Origin: Chlamydiota bacterium
GTDB taxonomy: Bacteria; Chlamydiota; Chlamydiia; Chlamydiales; Rhabdochlamydiaceae
Assembly (NCBI GenBank): GCA_022614855.1
Contig: JAKEHU010000008.1
Coordinates: 16,097-80,096, forward strand
DNA: 64,000 nucleotides
Reading direction: 5' to 3'
Shown here: positions 1-12,196 of the stretch, in pieces
Layout of the letters: every line of letters begins with the position of its first letter
Position numbering within the stretch: position 1 is the stretch's first letter
Notes under the pieces: generated by a model
The model's input: only the letters and a program-made list of their open reading frames with translations
The model's database searches: none
What the model was told of the DNA's origin: nothing
Program-made: the position numbers and the translations under genes

Positions 1-389
1 GTATACAAGTCTTCTTCATTTTCTCTGACAATCACAAGATCCATTTTTGGATGTTTCGTATCGACAAAGGGATAGTAAGAGGAGCAAGGTCTTACATTTG
101 CAAAAAGTCCAAGAGTTGTGCGTACGGTAACATTTAAACTTTTGAATCCACCGCCTTGGGGAGTGGTGATTGGTGCTTTCAAAAATGCTTTTGTATTTCG
201 AATGATATCCCAAGTAGAGGATTCAATTCCGGTAGGATGTCCCTTCAAGTAGACTTTTTCTCCAATTTCTACAACATGAAATGCAAAATTAGCGCCTGCT
301 TCCTTTAAAATGAGGAGAGTCGCTTCCATGATTTCAGGGCCAATTCCGTCTCCATATGCAACGCTAATTGGAATTTTTCTACTTGTCAT
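1..389 (-). CDS. icd: NADP-type isocitrate dehydrogenase, N-terminal part (runs off the window)
   Basis: Reading the minus strand from an ATG at 389 gives 129 open codons with no stop before the window edge. The start MTSRKIPISVAYGDGIGPEI is the substrate/cofactor-binding opening of the isocitrate/isopropylmalate dehydrogenase family. APITTPQGGGFKSLNVTVR and the later VRENEEDLY are typical of the long isocitrate dehydrogenases. The enzyme oxidises isocitrate to 2-oxoglutarate in the TCA cycle. It is divergent from kpsF with only 34 bp between start codons, so the two promoters must overlap each other or coding sequence. The remaining two thirds or more of the protein lie outside the window. 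Isopropylmalate dehydrogenase is the alternative, but the QGGGFKSLNVT region favours icd. Confidence 0.85.
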   Translation of the reverse strand, partial: MTSRKIPISVAYGDGIGPEIMEATLLILKEAGANFAFHVVEIGEKVYLKGHPTGIESSTWDIIRNTKAFLKAPITTPQGGGFKSLNVTVRTTLGLFANVRPCSSYYPFVDTKHPKMDLVIVRENEEDLY

Positions 390-423
390 CTACGACCCAC
401 CAAATTATTCTATCTTAAATTCT

Positions 424-1395
424 ATGGCGCAATTAATTCAAAGCCTCTTTGAAGAGCAAAAAGAGTATATTAACCATTTTTTCAACCATGTTGATGCTGA
501 TCAAATGGAAGAATTTTTTCAAATCTGTCTTGCTTGCACAGGCATGATCATTTTCACAGGAGTGGGGAAAAGTGGAATTGTAGCAGAGAAAATTGCCGCT
601 ACGTTGATTTCAACCGGAACAAGAGCGCTGTATCTTCCACCGACAAATTTTCTCCATGGAGATTTGGGGATTGTCACAAGTGAGGATCTAGTTATTCTAC
701 TCAGCAAAAGCGGAGATACAGAAGAGCTTTTAGAAATCGTTCCTTTTTTTAGACAGAAAAAGGCAAAAATTCTCTCTGTTGTCTCTCATGATCAGAGCCG
801 TTTGGAAAAAATAACAGATTTTACTATCCATCTTCCTGTTAAAAAAGAACTTTGTCCCTTTGATCTTGCTCCTACAACTTCCACTGCCGTGCAACTCTTA
901 TTTGGAGATCTTCTTGCCACTGCTCTCATGCGTGCAAAGGGAATTGGCGTGGAAGAATATGCATCAAATCATCCTTCTGGTGCGATTGGAAGAAAATTGA
1001 AAATGACGCTTCGTGTAGAAGAAATCATGTTAAAAGGTAAACAGATTCCTCTCTGTTTTCCAAAAACAAAATTGGTTGATGCATTGATGGAATTATCGAA
1101 TAAAAAATGTGGTTGTCTGCTCATCGCAAATGAAGCGAGAGATCTTTTGGGAATTTTTACAGACGGAGATTTGCGCCGCTCACTTCAAGTTGATGGACCA
1201 AAAGTATTAGAAAAAACCATGGAAACTCTCATGGTAAAATCCCCTATTACAATTGAAAAAAATCTTTTTGCTTGGGATGCGGCACGAATCATGCAAAAAG
1301 ATCCCAAAAAGTGGGTCATGGTTGCACCTGTTTTGGAAAAAAATAAAGTAGTAGGAATTATTCGAATGCACGATATCATCCAAGCTGGGGGCTAA
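424..1395 (+). CDS. kpsF: Arabinose-5-phosphate isomerase (KpsF/KdsD family)
   Basis: The protein has 323 residues, close to the 327-328 of the E. coli enzymes. It interconverts ribulose-5-phosphate and arabinose-5-phosphate, the first step of KDO synthesis for lipopolysaccharide. An N-terminal SIS domain carries GVGKSG and LSKSGDTEE, followed by NHPSGAIGRKL, then two CBS domains in the C-terminal half (around VEEIMLKGKQIPLCFP and TLMVKSPITIEK). I chose ATG 424 (MAQLIQSLFEEQ). A longer frame opens at 310, but that extension lies inside the divergent icd gene and does not resemble the family. A palindromic repeat begins 3 bp after the stop. Confidence 0.93.
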   Translation: MAQLIQSLFEEQKEYINHFFNHVDADQMEEFFQICLACTGMIIFTGVGKSGIVAEKIAATLISTGTRALYLPPTNFLHGDLGIVTSEDLVILLSKSGDTEELLEIVPFFRQKKAKILSVVSHDQSRLEKITDFTIHLPVKKELCPFDLAPTTSTAVQLLFGDLLATALMRAKGIGVEEYASNHPSGAIGRKLKMTLRVEEIMLKGKQIPLCFPKTKLVDALMELSNKKCGCLLIANEARDLLGIFTDGDLRRSLQVDGPKVLEKTMETLMVKSPITIEKNLFAWDAARIMQKDPKKWVMVAPVLEKNKVVGIIRMHDIIQAGG

Positions 1396-1397
1396 TA

Positions 1398-1557
1398 CTC
1401 AAGTGAATTGAAAAATCGACAAAAGGCCAATACCGGAGCTTCAATTTTTTGATCAACGAAACAGGCCATATGCGAAGCTGCATATGGTCGATGCAGCTGA
1501 TAAAAAAAGTGAAGAAGACGGTGCAGGGATTTTACCGATTTTTCAATTTATTTGAGT
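1398..1557. repeat. Palindromic element 1 (160 bp) with CATATG core
   Basis: Terminal arms (1398-1425 and 1529-1557) pair almost completely; one arm reads AATTGAAAAATCG and the other CGATTTTTCAATT. A second inner pair of imperfect arms flanks the central palindrome CATATGCGAAGCTGCATATG. The element starts 3 bp after the kpsF stop and ends 5 bp before the chosen nhaD start. An open frame through it only extends the antiporter artificially. Confidence 0.85.
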
Positions 1558-1562
1558 ATAAA

Positions 1563-2846
1563 ATGGGGACCTCTGATTTGCTCTATCCTCTCATTGGTAT
1601 CGTTTTTACATTGGGATATCTGGCAATTATTTGTGAATTTTACATCAAAGTGAATAAGACCGCTGTTGCTCTTTTGGTCGCAGTGGTTTGTTGGGCAATT
1701 TACTTCTTTTTTAGCAGAGCTCCTCTGCCCGATGATCTGCGAATATTGGGGGAGCATGTTTCTGATGTTTCACAAATCATCTTTTTTTTAATGGGTGCGA
1801 TGACTTTAGTGGAACTTGTCGATTCTCATAGAGGATTTAAAATCATTACAGATGCCATTTCCACCACTTCAAAAAGAAAATTGCTCTGGATTATTTCCAT
1901 AACCACATTTTTTCTCTCTTCAGTTTTAGATAATCTGACAACAGCAATACTCATGGTGTCTCTCTTAAGAAAAATCATTCCTATTCGAAGCGATCGATTT
2001 TTGCTCTCTTGCATCGTCATTGTAGCTGCTAATTCTGGAGGAGCCTGGACACCCATTGGCGACGTAACGACAACCATGCTTTGGATCAATGGACAAATTT
2101 CTACATTAAAGATCATGAAGACTCTTTTTATTTCTAGCATTATCTCCACCCTTGTCCCTCTTCTCTTTTTTCATTTTTTTACGGAAAAAGGGACTTATGA
2201 AATTTCTAAAGAAAATCAAAAATTTAAGAATGAGATGGCTGAGCCTGGAGCAAAAATGGTCTTTTTTTTAGGAATAGGATCTCTGATCTTTGTCCCTATT
2301 TTTAAGGCTTTGACAGGCCTTCCTCCCTTCATGGGAATTTTGATTGGACTTGCTATCGTTTGGCTCGTAACAGATCTTCTTCATCATAAGCATGAGCACA
2401 GACGACACCTGCGTGTACCAGCAGTTTTAACGAGAATTGATACATCCGGGATCTTATTTTTCTTAGGGATTTTACTTTGTGTGAATGCGCTTCAAACGGC
2501 AGGTCTATTAAAAGATCTTGCAGATCTTCTGCAAAGAACCATTGGAAATCAAGCAGTAATTGTCACATTGATCGGAATCATTTCCGCTATCATTGATAAT
2601 GTTCCTTTAGTTGCTGCAACAATGGGAATGTATCCTCTTTCCTCATTTCCCATGGATTCTCCTCTTTGGCAAATGATCGCTTATGCAGCTGGAACGGGCG
2701 GCAGCATTTTGCTCATTGGATCTGCCGCAGGCGTCGCACTGATGAGCATGGAAAAAATTGAATTTTTCGCCTACATGAAAAAAATGAGTTTACCTGTTTT
2801 GATTGGATATCTTGCTGGTATGGGAGCCTATTTACTTCTTTTTTAA
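1563..2846 (+). CDS. nhaD: NhaD-type Na+/H+ antiporter
   Basis: A 427-residue polytopic membrane protein of the ArsB/NhaD ion transporter superfamily, expected to exchange sodium for protons across the inner membrane. Around eleven hydrophobic segments are visible. Typical NhaD signatures are the SSVLDNLTTAILMVSLLRK segment, NSGGAWTPIGDVTTTMLW, and a second-half repeat with IIDNVPLVAATMGMYP and GTGGSILLIGSAAGVALM. I start it at ATG 1563 (MGTSDLLYPLIG). The frame is open from 1449, but those codons come from the palindromic element and give a basic stretch unlike the family. The exact ion specificity cannot be read from sequence. Confidence 0.88.
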   Translation: MGTSDLLYPLIGIVFTLGYLAIICEFYIKVNKTAVALLVAVVCWAIYFFFSRAPLPDDLRILGEHVSDVSQIIFFLMGAMTLVELVDSHRGFKIITDAISTTSKRKLLWIISITTFFLSSVLDNLTTAILMVSLLRKIIPIRSDRFLLSCIVIVAANSGGAWTPIGDVTTTMLWINGQISTLKIMKTLFISSIISTLVPLLFFHFFTEKGTYEISKENQKFKNEMAEPGAKMVFFLGIGSLIFVPIFKALTGLPPFMGILIGLAIVWLVTDLLHHKHEHRRHLRVPAVLTRIDTSGILFFLGILLCVNALQTAGLLKDLADLLQRTIGNQAVIVTLIGIISAIIDNVPLVAATMGMYPLSSFPMDSPLWQMIAYAAGTGGSILLIGSAAGVALMSMEKIEFFAYMKKMSLPVLIGYLAGMGAYLLLF

Positions 2847-2922
2847 ATGCGAATTTTGATAATTGATTGCAGAAAAATACTTCTTAAAAATATGATGGAA
2901 ATTAAATTCCAGGAGGAATCAT

Positions 2923-3075
2923 ATGGCAAAACAAGACAAAAATAAAAGCAATAAACCTTTTTCTTCACAAACTTCTATCTCTTCACAAGCACCTTCTGCA
3001 ACGATGAAAGATAAGAAGAAAAACCCTCAAGAAAAAGACAAAATGAAAAAAATGGGTAGCAGCGGTTGTTGCTAG
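2923..3075 (+). CDS. 50-residue lysine-rich peptide ending in Cys-Cys
   Basis: Not recognised. The frame encodes MAKQDKNKSNKPFSSQTSIS and continues, very rich in Lys, Ser and Gln, with no hydrophobic segment, and ends SSGCC. A perfect AGGAGG at 2911-2916 sits six bases before the ATG, the strongest ribosome-binding site noticed in the window, which supports real and probably high translation. It lies between nhaD and the flavin reductase with no terminator seen. The C-terminal Cys pair could bind metal, form disulfides or be lipidated; none of this can be shown here. Confidence 0.6.
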   Translation: MAKQDKNKSNKPFSSQTSISSQAPSATMKDKKKNPQEKDKMKKMGSSGCC

Positions 3076-3110
3076 TTCGTCTCAATTAGAGAATCCCTTG
3101 GCAAAATCAA

Positions 3111-3716
3111 ATGATAAAGAAGTTTTTACTCATTTGCTTAGTCTTTAGTTCAACTGTTATTGCTGAAACAAGAGTTTTAGCTTTTGCAGGCAGTACACGA
3201 AGGGATTCTTACAATAAAAAGCTCCTAGCAGAAGCAGCTCAATTAGCGCGTCAGCTAGGAGCAATTGTCACGATTGTCGATTTAAAAGATCTCCCAATGC
3301 CCTTTTATGATGCAGATCTCGAGCAGAAAGAAGGGATGCCAATCAATACAAAACGGCTTCGAAAGTTGATGAAGGAGAGTAGTGCAGTCATCATCTCTTC
3401 TCCTCAGTATAATTGTTCTATTCCCGCAGTTCTAAAAAATGCTTTAGATTGGGCTTCAAGAGGGAAAAATGGGCAAGAATCTAAAGAAGCTTTTAAAGGG
3501 AAAAAATTTGCAATTATGAGTGCATCTCCCAGTAAAAAAGGGGGTGCTAAAGGCCTGGAACATCTTCGTGCAATTATTAAAGATTGTGGAGGAGAAGTCA
3601 TTCAAAACCAGGTGAGCATTGGCTACGCTCATCAAGCTTTTAATTCACAAGGAGAGCTTGAAAACCCTCAAAGCAAAGAAGAACTAGCTCAAGTAATTCA
3701 AACCCTTCTCCAATAA
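3111..3716 (+). CDS. NADPH-dependent FMN reductase family protein with signal peptide
   Basis: The 201-residue protein has the flavodoxin-like fold of NAD(P)H-dependent FMN/quinone reductases: AFAGSTRRDSYNKKL is the phosphate-binding loop, DLPMPFYDADLE follows the second strand, and SSPQYNCSIPAVLKNALDWASR is the usual flavin-contacting segment. Family members are normally about 175-190 residues and cytoplasmic. This one begins MIKKFLLICLVFSSTVIAET, which looks like a cleavable signal peptide and would place the enzyme in the periplasm. No obvious ribosome-binding site precedes the ATG. Substrate is unknown. Confidence 0.8.
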   Translation: MIKKFLLICLVFSSTVIAETRVLAFAGSTRRDSYNKKLLAEAAQLARQLGAIVTIVDLKDLPMPFYDADLEQKEGMPINTKRLRKLMKESSAVIISSPQYNCSIPAVLKNALDWASRGKNGQESKEAFKGKKFAIMSASPSKKGGAKGLEHLRAIIKDCGGEVIQNQVSIGYAHQAFNSQGELENPQSKEELAQVIQTLLQ

Positions 3717-3743
3717 TTTCCTCGCATCAATCTCTTCTTCTCT

Positions 3744-3907
3744 ATGAACCTATCCTGAATTCGGAAAATTGCTTTTTGTGCCTTTTTTCACATATCTTAG
3801 AGCCATTTCTTGGCCTACTTAATTTAAGTATGTCCTGCGAAATGGCTCTAAAATCTGTAAAAAAATTCATCAAAAATCAAATTTTCCGAATTTCAGGATA
3901 GGTTCAT
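3744..3907. repeat. Palindromic element 2 (164 bp), GAACCTATCC termini
   Basis: Outer arms ATGAACCTATCCTGAATTCG (from 3744) and its near-complement ending GGATAGGTTCAT at 3907 pair over about 27 bp. Inner arms around AGAGCCATTTC and GAAATGGCTCT pair again, giving a nested hairpin. It fills the gap between the flavin reductase and the rRNA operon. The rest of 3717-4162 holds only the rRNA leader. Confidence 0.85.
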
Positions 3908-3970
3908 GTCCTCTACGGTAGGATAAAAAAATCATAATTTTTCTTTTAAAATTCTTTTTTTAGAAAGTCA

Positions 3971-4000
3971 TTGCTCAAAAAAGCAAGAACTTAGTATGTT
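3971..4000 (+). promoter_or_regulatory. Possible rRNA operon promoter
   Basis: TTGCTC at 3971, an 18-base spacer and TATGTT at 3995 resemble a sigma-70 promoter. An A/T-rich stretch immediately upstream (about 3925-3965) could act as an UP element. It lies upstream of the 16S processing stem, as required. The match is only fair. Confidence 0.35.
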
Positions 4001-4053
4001 GATAGCTTCCATCTTTAAATTTTAAGATTGGAATGAACAGTGTTAAACTGTGA

Positions 4054-4084
4054 TGTTCTTTTGACAGCAGAAATGAAGTGATGT
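4054..4084 (+). other. 16S precursor processing stem, 5' strand
   Basis: These bases pair with 5783-5814 downstream of the 16S gene over about 30 positions with few mismatches, forming the long helix that encloses the 16S precursor and is normally cut by RNase III. A TTGACA inside it is therefore better explained as stem sequence than as a promoter. Confidence 0.75.
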
Positions 4085-4162
4085 GACCTTAAAGTAACGC
4101 TTGTGCAAATGGATCTTTCCATTTGCCTTTTTAAAGTTAAATTTTTTTAAATATCAAATTTT

Positions 4163-5717
<1,555 letters not shown>

Positions 5718-5986
5718 TAAGGACAGATTGGACAGTTCTTTTAAGAATTTGTCTGATTAGGTTGAGACAAGCGTTATTCGGAACATCGCTTCACTTCTGT
5801 TGTCAAAGAATGCTATCTGGAACATCTGGAGAAAAATAGAAGAATAAGTAAAAAGTAATCCTCAAATATAAAATTGCATTTTTTTGCAGTGGGTTAAAAA
5901 TTTCACTGATATAAAAAAGGCGCTTGAGGAGAATAACTTCACATTAAATAAGAAGTTTTTGGCAGAGCAATTGACCACAATTTTGT
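5718..5986 (+). other. 16S-23S internal transcribed spacer
   Basis: The 269 bp spacer contains no tRNA gene that I can see. It holds the 3' strand of the 16S processing stem (5783-5814) and the 5' strand of the 23S processing stem (5904-5930). The remainder is A/T-rich and unremarkable. Confidence 0.8.
5904..5930 (+). other. 23S precursor processing stem, 5' strand
   Basis: This stretch (beginning CACTGATATAAAAAAGGCGC) pairs with 9271-9297 beyond the 23S 3' end over 27 positions with a few mismatches. It is the expected helix for RNase III excision of pre-23S rRNA. Confidence 0.75.
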
Positions 5987-9167
<3,181 letters not shown>

Positions 9168-9270
9168 TTATTTTCATCGTCGGCTTGAACCTTCTAGCTT
9201 TAGAAAGGATTAAGTCCATGATGATGAAAATTGCTCTTAGCGCCAAAAGATTCTTTTTGTGAAGAGAAAA

Positions 9271-9297
9271 TCCTTTGAGCGCCTCTTTTATATCAGT
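9271..9297 (+). other. 23S precursor processing stem, 3' strand
   Basis: Partner of 5904-5930; see that entry. It lies in the 23S-5S spacer (9168-9316), which holds no other feature. Confidence 0.75.
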
Positions 9298-9316
9298 AAA
9301 GATTCTTTAATTTTTT

Positions 9317-9434
9317 CCTTGGTAGCAATTGAGAAGGGGAAATACCTGATCCCATTCCGAACTCAGAAGTCAAGCCCTTCATCGCCGATGGTACTATGCA
9401 CAAGAGTATGGGAGAGTAGGTCGCTGCCAAGGTT
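9317..9434 (+). rRNA. rrf: 5S ribosomal RNA
   Basis: The 5' strand CCTTGGTAGCAA pairs with the 3' strand TCGCTGCCAAGG, and the interior has the usual CCCATTCCGAACTCAGAAG segment and GAGAGTAGGTCGCTGCC. About 118 nt. A run of T follows directly (9433-9441) and probably contributes to termination. Confidence 0.95.
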
Positions 9435-9452
9435 TTTTTTTGCCCTTTTTTA

Positions 9453-9784
9453 AACTCACCTTACGCAAAAATACCCATCCATAGGCTGGCTGTAATGACA
9501 ATCTGCTACATAAAATTCCTCACTAAAGTTTTTTTTTCAAGCTTAAGAGACTGTCTGCAAATCATGGTTTCGATCTTTGAGAGATTTTTGCGATCTTTCA
9601 TCTCGATCTCCTAAGGTCATATGCAGCTTCGCATATGACCTTCGTCGATCGCCATGAAATCTCATCAAAAAATCATCTCAAATCTCCCCATGATTTGCAG
9701 ACAGTCTTTAAGCTTCGTCATTTTCTTTGCATCTTGCCATTTCGCTTCAGCCTCTGAACGGCTCTTTTTGCGTAAGGTGAGTTT
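9453..9784. repeat. Composite palindromic element 3 (332 bp): CTCACCTTACGC outer arms with a nested element
   Basis: Outer arms AACTCACCTTACGCAAAAA (9453-9471) and its exact complement TTTTTGCGTAAGGTGAGTT (9765-9783) enclose a second palindrome, 9539-9715, whose arms include AAGCTTAAGAGACTGTCTGC and its complement GCAGACAGTCTTTAAGCTT. At the centre lies GGTCATATGCAGCTTCGCAT (9615) continuing into a perfect mirror. The nesting looks like one element inserted in another. It fills the gap 9435-9840 after the rRNA operon. Open frames through it are not credible genes. Confidence 0.85.
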
Positions 9785-9840
9785 TTACAGTGAAATTAAA
9801 ATAGATTTTTTATACAAAGAAAAACAATGTAGAACAAATC

Positions 9841-11586
9841 ATGAAAAAGTTGTTTTTCTATTCCCTACTTTTTTCTGTTAGTATTTTTGCAGATGAAGAA
9901 TTAGTGGATTGCGATTCTGATATCAACGTTATCTCTGTTCTTCCAAAGGTTGAAAGGATAGAGAAAAAAGCCTGTTTAGAAGAAAGAAAAAAAACACCAG
10001 TTTCTGGAGCAATATTAACAGATGAAGATGCTGGATGGGATCGCTGCGATTTAAGAGAGATATTGATATTAGGGATCTATGTTCCCAATTTAGATCAACT
10101 TCAGCAGCAACTCAAATCCTGTATAGGAAGAAGAATCAATCCAGATAATTTAATTCGCATCAGAAATGCAATCACGAGACATTTTTGCGAAAATAATCGA
10201 CCTTTTGTCGTTGTGGTAAATCCTCCACAGGATTTCACTGATGGAATAGTAAAATTTTATGTAATGGAAGCGAAAGTAGGTAGAGTTTTTGTAAAAGGAA
10301 ACCGCTGGTTTCCCTCTCGGATGATCGAGAAAACCATTAGAGTTTATCCAGGTGATTTTTTAAATCCAGACAAAGTGCGCAACAATATTGCTTGGCTCAA
10401 TCGGAATCCTTTTCCTCAAGCCGAACTTATCCTTACCCCAGAGGAAAATCGCCGCAATCTTGCCTGGATCGATCGAAACCCATTTCATCAAACTGAATTA
10501 ATTCTTTCTTCGGGTGAAAAAAGGTACACAACAGATGTAGAAATCACCACTAAAGATCGACTCCCTTTAAGACCTTATATTGGTACCAATAACATTGGAA
10601 CAAAGCTCAGTGGAGAAAATCGCTGGTTTGTCGGGGCTAACTGTAATATGTTGACCGGTCTCAATGATTATTTAACCTATCAATTCACCAGCTCTTATCA
10701 CATTAGAAAAATTCAATCACATTATGGAAATTATACCATCCTCTTACCTTGGAAAGACCAACTTACCCTGTATAGTGGATATACAAGAATAAAACCCAAA
10801 GGATTGACAGGAAGAAATTATCAAGCCAGTGGTCGATACATTCTTCCCATAAAACCTTTGTATGGCCCTTTGTCTCGAGAAGTTACCATCGGTGTGGATT
10901 TTAAAAATACCGACAACAATTTTCTCTTTGTGTCAGAAGAGTTTCCGATACTTGTTCGCGATGTAAATATCTTTCAAATTTATTTAAGAGCTCAAATGGA
11001 AAGAATCTATGACACACATGATTTTTACCTGTTTGTGGAAAATTATTTTAGCCCAGGAAATTGGCTCCAAAAGCAAAGCAAGAGCAGATATAATGCACTG
11101 CGCCCAGGCGCTAAAAGCTTTTATGATTACGTGAAACTTACTTTTGTCGATAGAATGCTTTGGAATTCACTTGAAACCTATTTTGTATTCCGAGGACAAG
11201 CAGCCTCTAGAAGCCTGCTTCCTAGCGAACAATTTGGTCTAGGAGGATACAATACCGTCCGCGGTTATGTAGAGAGAGCTTTTAATGCAGATAATGCTCT
11301 TTGCGGCAATTTTGAACTGAGAATCCCCATTGTAAAAACCAGAAGAATCAAAACAACGAATGAGGTCTCCTTGGTCGGATTTGTCGATTATGGTTGGGGC
11401 CGTAATTATGAGACCTCCCCGGGAATTCACAAGTCGGAATGGCTCCTTGGCGTGGGTCCAGGAGTGCGCGTAGTTTTCTTTCCCCATTTTGTTGGAAGAT
11501 TAGATTATGGATTTAATCTACATCATATTGATTTTGTGGAAAACAAACGGGGTCGAATCCACTTTTCTGTAATAGCGAGCTTCTAG
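9841..11586 (+). CDS. Two-partner secretion outer-membrane transporter (TpsB, ShlB/FhaC family), orphan
   Basis: 581 residues with signal peptide MKKLFFYSLLFSVSIFA. A POTRA domain spans about 70-145. GRVFVKGNRWFPSRMIEKTI opens the second POTRA, and a beta-barrel follows from about residue 240. The barrel contains the family segment SEQFGLGGYNTVRGY, then FVDYGWG near the end. TpsB proteins export a large TpsA exoprotein through the outer membrane. Residues 183-230 hold a tandem 24-residue duplication (AWLNRNPFPQAELIL, then AWIDRNPFHQTELIL) that the second TpsB in this window lacks. No TpsA gene is adjacent, so it either serves the distant TpsA at 29954 or is an outer-membrane protein of other use. 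Confidence 0.85.
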   Translation: MKKLFFYSLLFSVSIFADEELVDCDSDINVISVLPKVERIEKKACLEERKKTPVSGAILTDEDAGWDRCDLREILILGIYVPNLDQLQQQLKSCIGRRINPDNLIRIRNAITRHFCENNRPFVVVVNPPQDFTDGIVKFYVMEAKVGRVFVKGNRWFPSRMIEKTIRVYPGDFLNPDKVRNNIAWLNRNPFPQAELILTPEENRRNLAWIDRNPFHQTELILSSGEKRYTTDVEITTKDRLPLRPYIGTNNIGTKLSGENRWFVGANCNMLTGLNDYLTYQFTSSYHIRKIQSHYGNYTILLPWKDQLTLYSGYTRIKPKGLTGRNYQASGRYILPIKPLYGPLSREVTIGVDFKNTDNNFLFVSEEFPILVRDVNIFQIYLRAQMERIYDTHDFYLFVENYFSPGNWLQKQSKSRYNALRPGAKSFYDYVKLTFVDRMLWNSLETYFVFRGQAASRSLLPSEQFGLGGYNTVRGYVERAFNADNALCGNFELRIPIVKTRRIKTTNEVSLVGFVDYGWGRNYETSPGIHKSEWLLGVGPGVRVVFFPHFVGRLDYGFNLHHIDFVENKRGRIHFSVIASF

Positions 11587-11609
11587 TAAATGCTACTTTT
11601 TTATGAGAA

Positions 11610-11640
11610 TAAAAAAGCCCGCTTTATTTAAGCGAGCTCT
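11610..11640 (-). terminator. Rho-independent terminator of the RRM protein gene
   Basis: On the minus strand AGCTCGCT, a seven-base loop and AGCGGGCT form a stem, followed by a run of T. It begins about 30 bases after the stop codon at 11671. It may also slow transcription from the convergent tpsB gene. Confidence 0.75.
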
Positions 11641-11670
11641 TTGAAATATTAGAACGACTTAAGATTTAAA

Positions 11671-12045
11671 TTATTCTGAATAATTACTTCGAGGATAAGA
11701 AGATCTAAATCCACCTTCTCTTCCTTCTCTTCTACCGCCGCCACGTTGGTGAGGTTTTCTAAATCCTCCTCCTCCGCCTCTGCGCCCTTGTCCTTGCGGT
11801 TCTCTAGCCTCACTGACAATGAGCTTACGGCCTTCCCATTCCATTCCATTAAGTTCAGCAAGTGCCTTTTCGGCGCCTTCTGCTGTTGCCATTTCGACAA
11901 AAGCAAAACCTTTAGATTGGCCATTCATTTTATCTGTGATGATTCGCAAAGAAGCAACCTCTCCTATTGAGGAAAAAAGGTCATGCAACTGAGACTCGGT
12001 TACCTTGTATGGAAGGCTTCCAACGTACAATTTTTTTTGGGTCAT
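11671..12045 (-). CDS. Small RRM-domain RNA-binding protein with Gly/Arg-rich tail
   Basis: 124 residues. The first 80 form one RNA recognition motif, with RNP-2 LYVGSL near residue 6 and RNP-1 KGFAFVEM near residue 44. The tail is rich in Gly and Arg (RRGGGGGFRKP, RGGGRREGREGG), resembling cyanobacterial Rbp and some chlamydial RNA-binding proteins. It is likely to bind RNA as a cold-shock or mRNA-fate factor. It is transcribed alone with its own terminator. The 151 bp upstream (12046-12196) form its leader and hold no other gene that I can see. Confidence 0.88.
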   Translation of the reverse strand: MTQKKLYVGSLPYKVTESQLHDLFSSIGEVASLRIITDKMNGQSKGFAFVEMATAEGAEKALAELNGMEWEGRKLIVSEAREPQGQGRRGGGGGFRKPHQRGGGRREGREGGFRSSYPRSNYSE

Positions 12046-12196
12046 ATAAATTTACTCCATTTAACTTTGAAACATGAGGCTTTGCACCTAAAGTGAAAAA
12101 GCTCCAGTTGATTCTGCTTATCTCCATGGTGCAAAAAATAAGCACGTTGGCGAGGCACAAGATCAACAGGATTGATTGTATCTAAAAATCAATTTG

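Noticed and set aside
1449..1562. N-terminal extension of the NhaD protein
   Set aside because: These codons lie in palindromic element 1, and the resulting basic peptide does not fit the family.
4060..4066. TTGACA as -35 box of the rRNA promoter
   Set aside because: It is inside the 16S processing stem that pairs with 5783-5814, and no -10 hexamer stands at the right distance.
5718..5986. tRNA gene in the 16S-23S spacer
   Set aside because: No GGTTCGA-type T-arm with a matching acceptor stem was found; the spacer is explained by the processing stems.
9654..9881. 75-codon frame ahead of the orphan tpsB
   Set aside because: Starts in a palindromic element and runs out of frame into the signal peptide of tpsB.
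11649..11924. 91-codon minus-strand frame overlapping the RRM gene
   Set aside because: A shadow of the RRM coding sequence in another frame; low complexity and no start context.
12046..12196. Another palindromic element or riboswitch upstream of the RRM gene
   Set aside because: Only short weak pairings such as CAATTTGTTAATC-type words; no conserved core or long arms.
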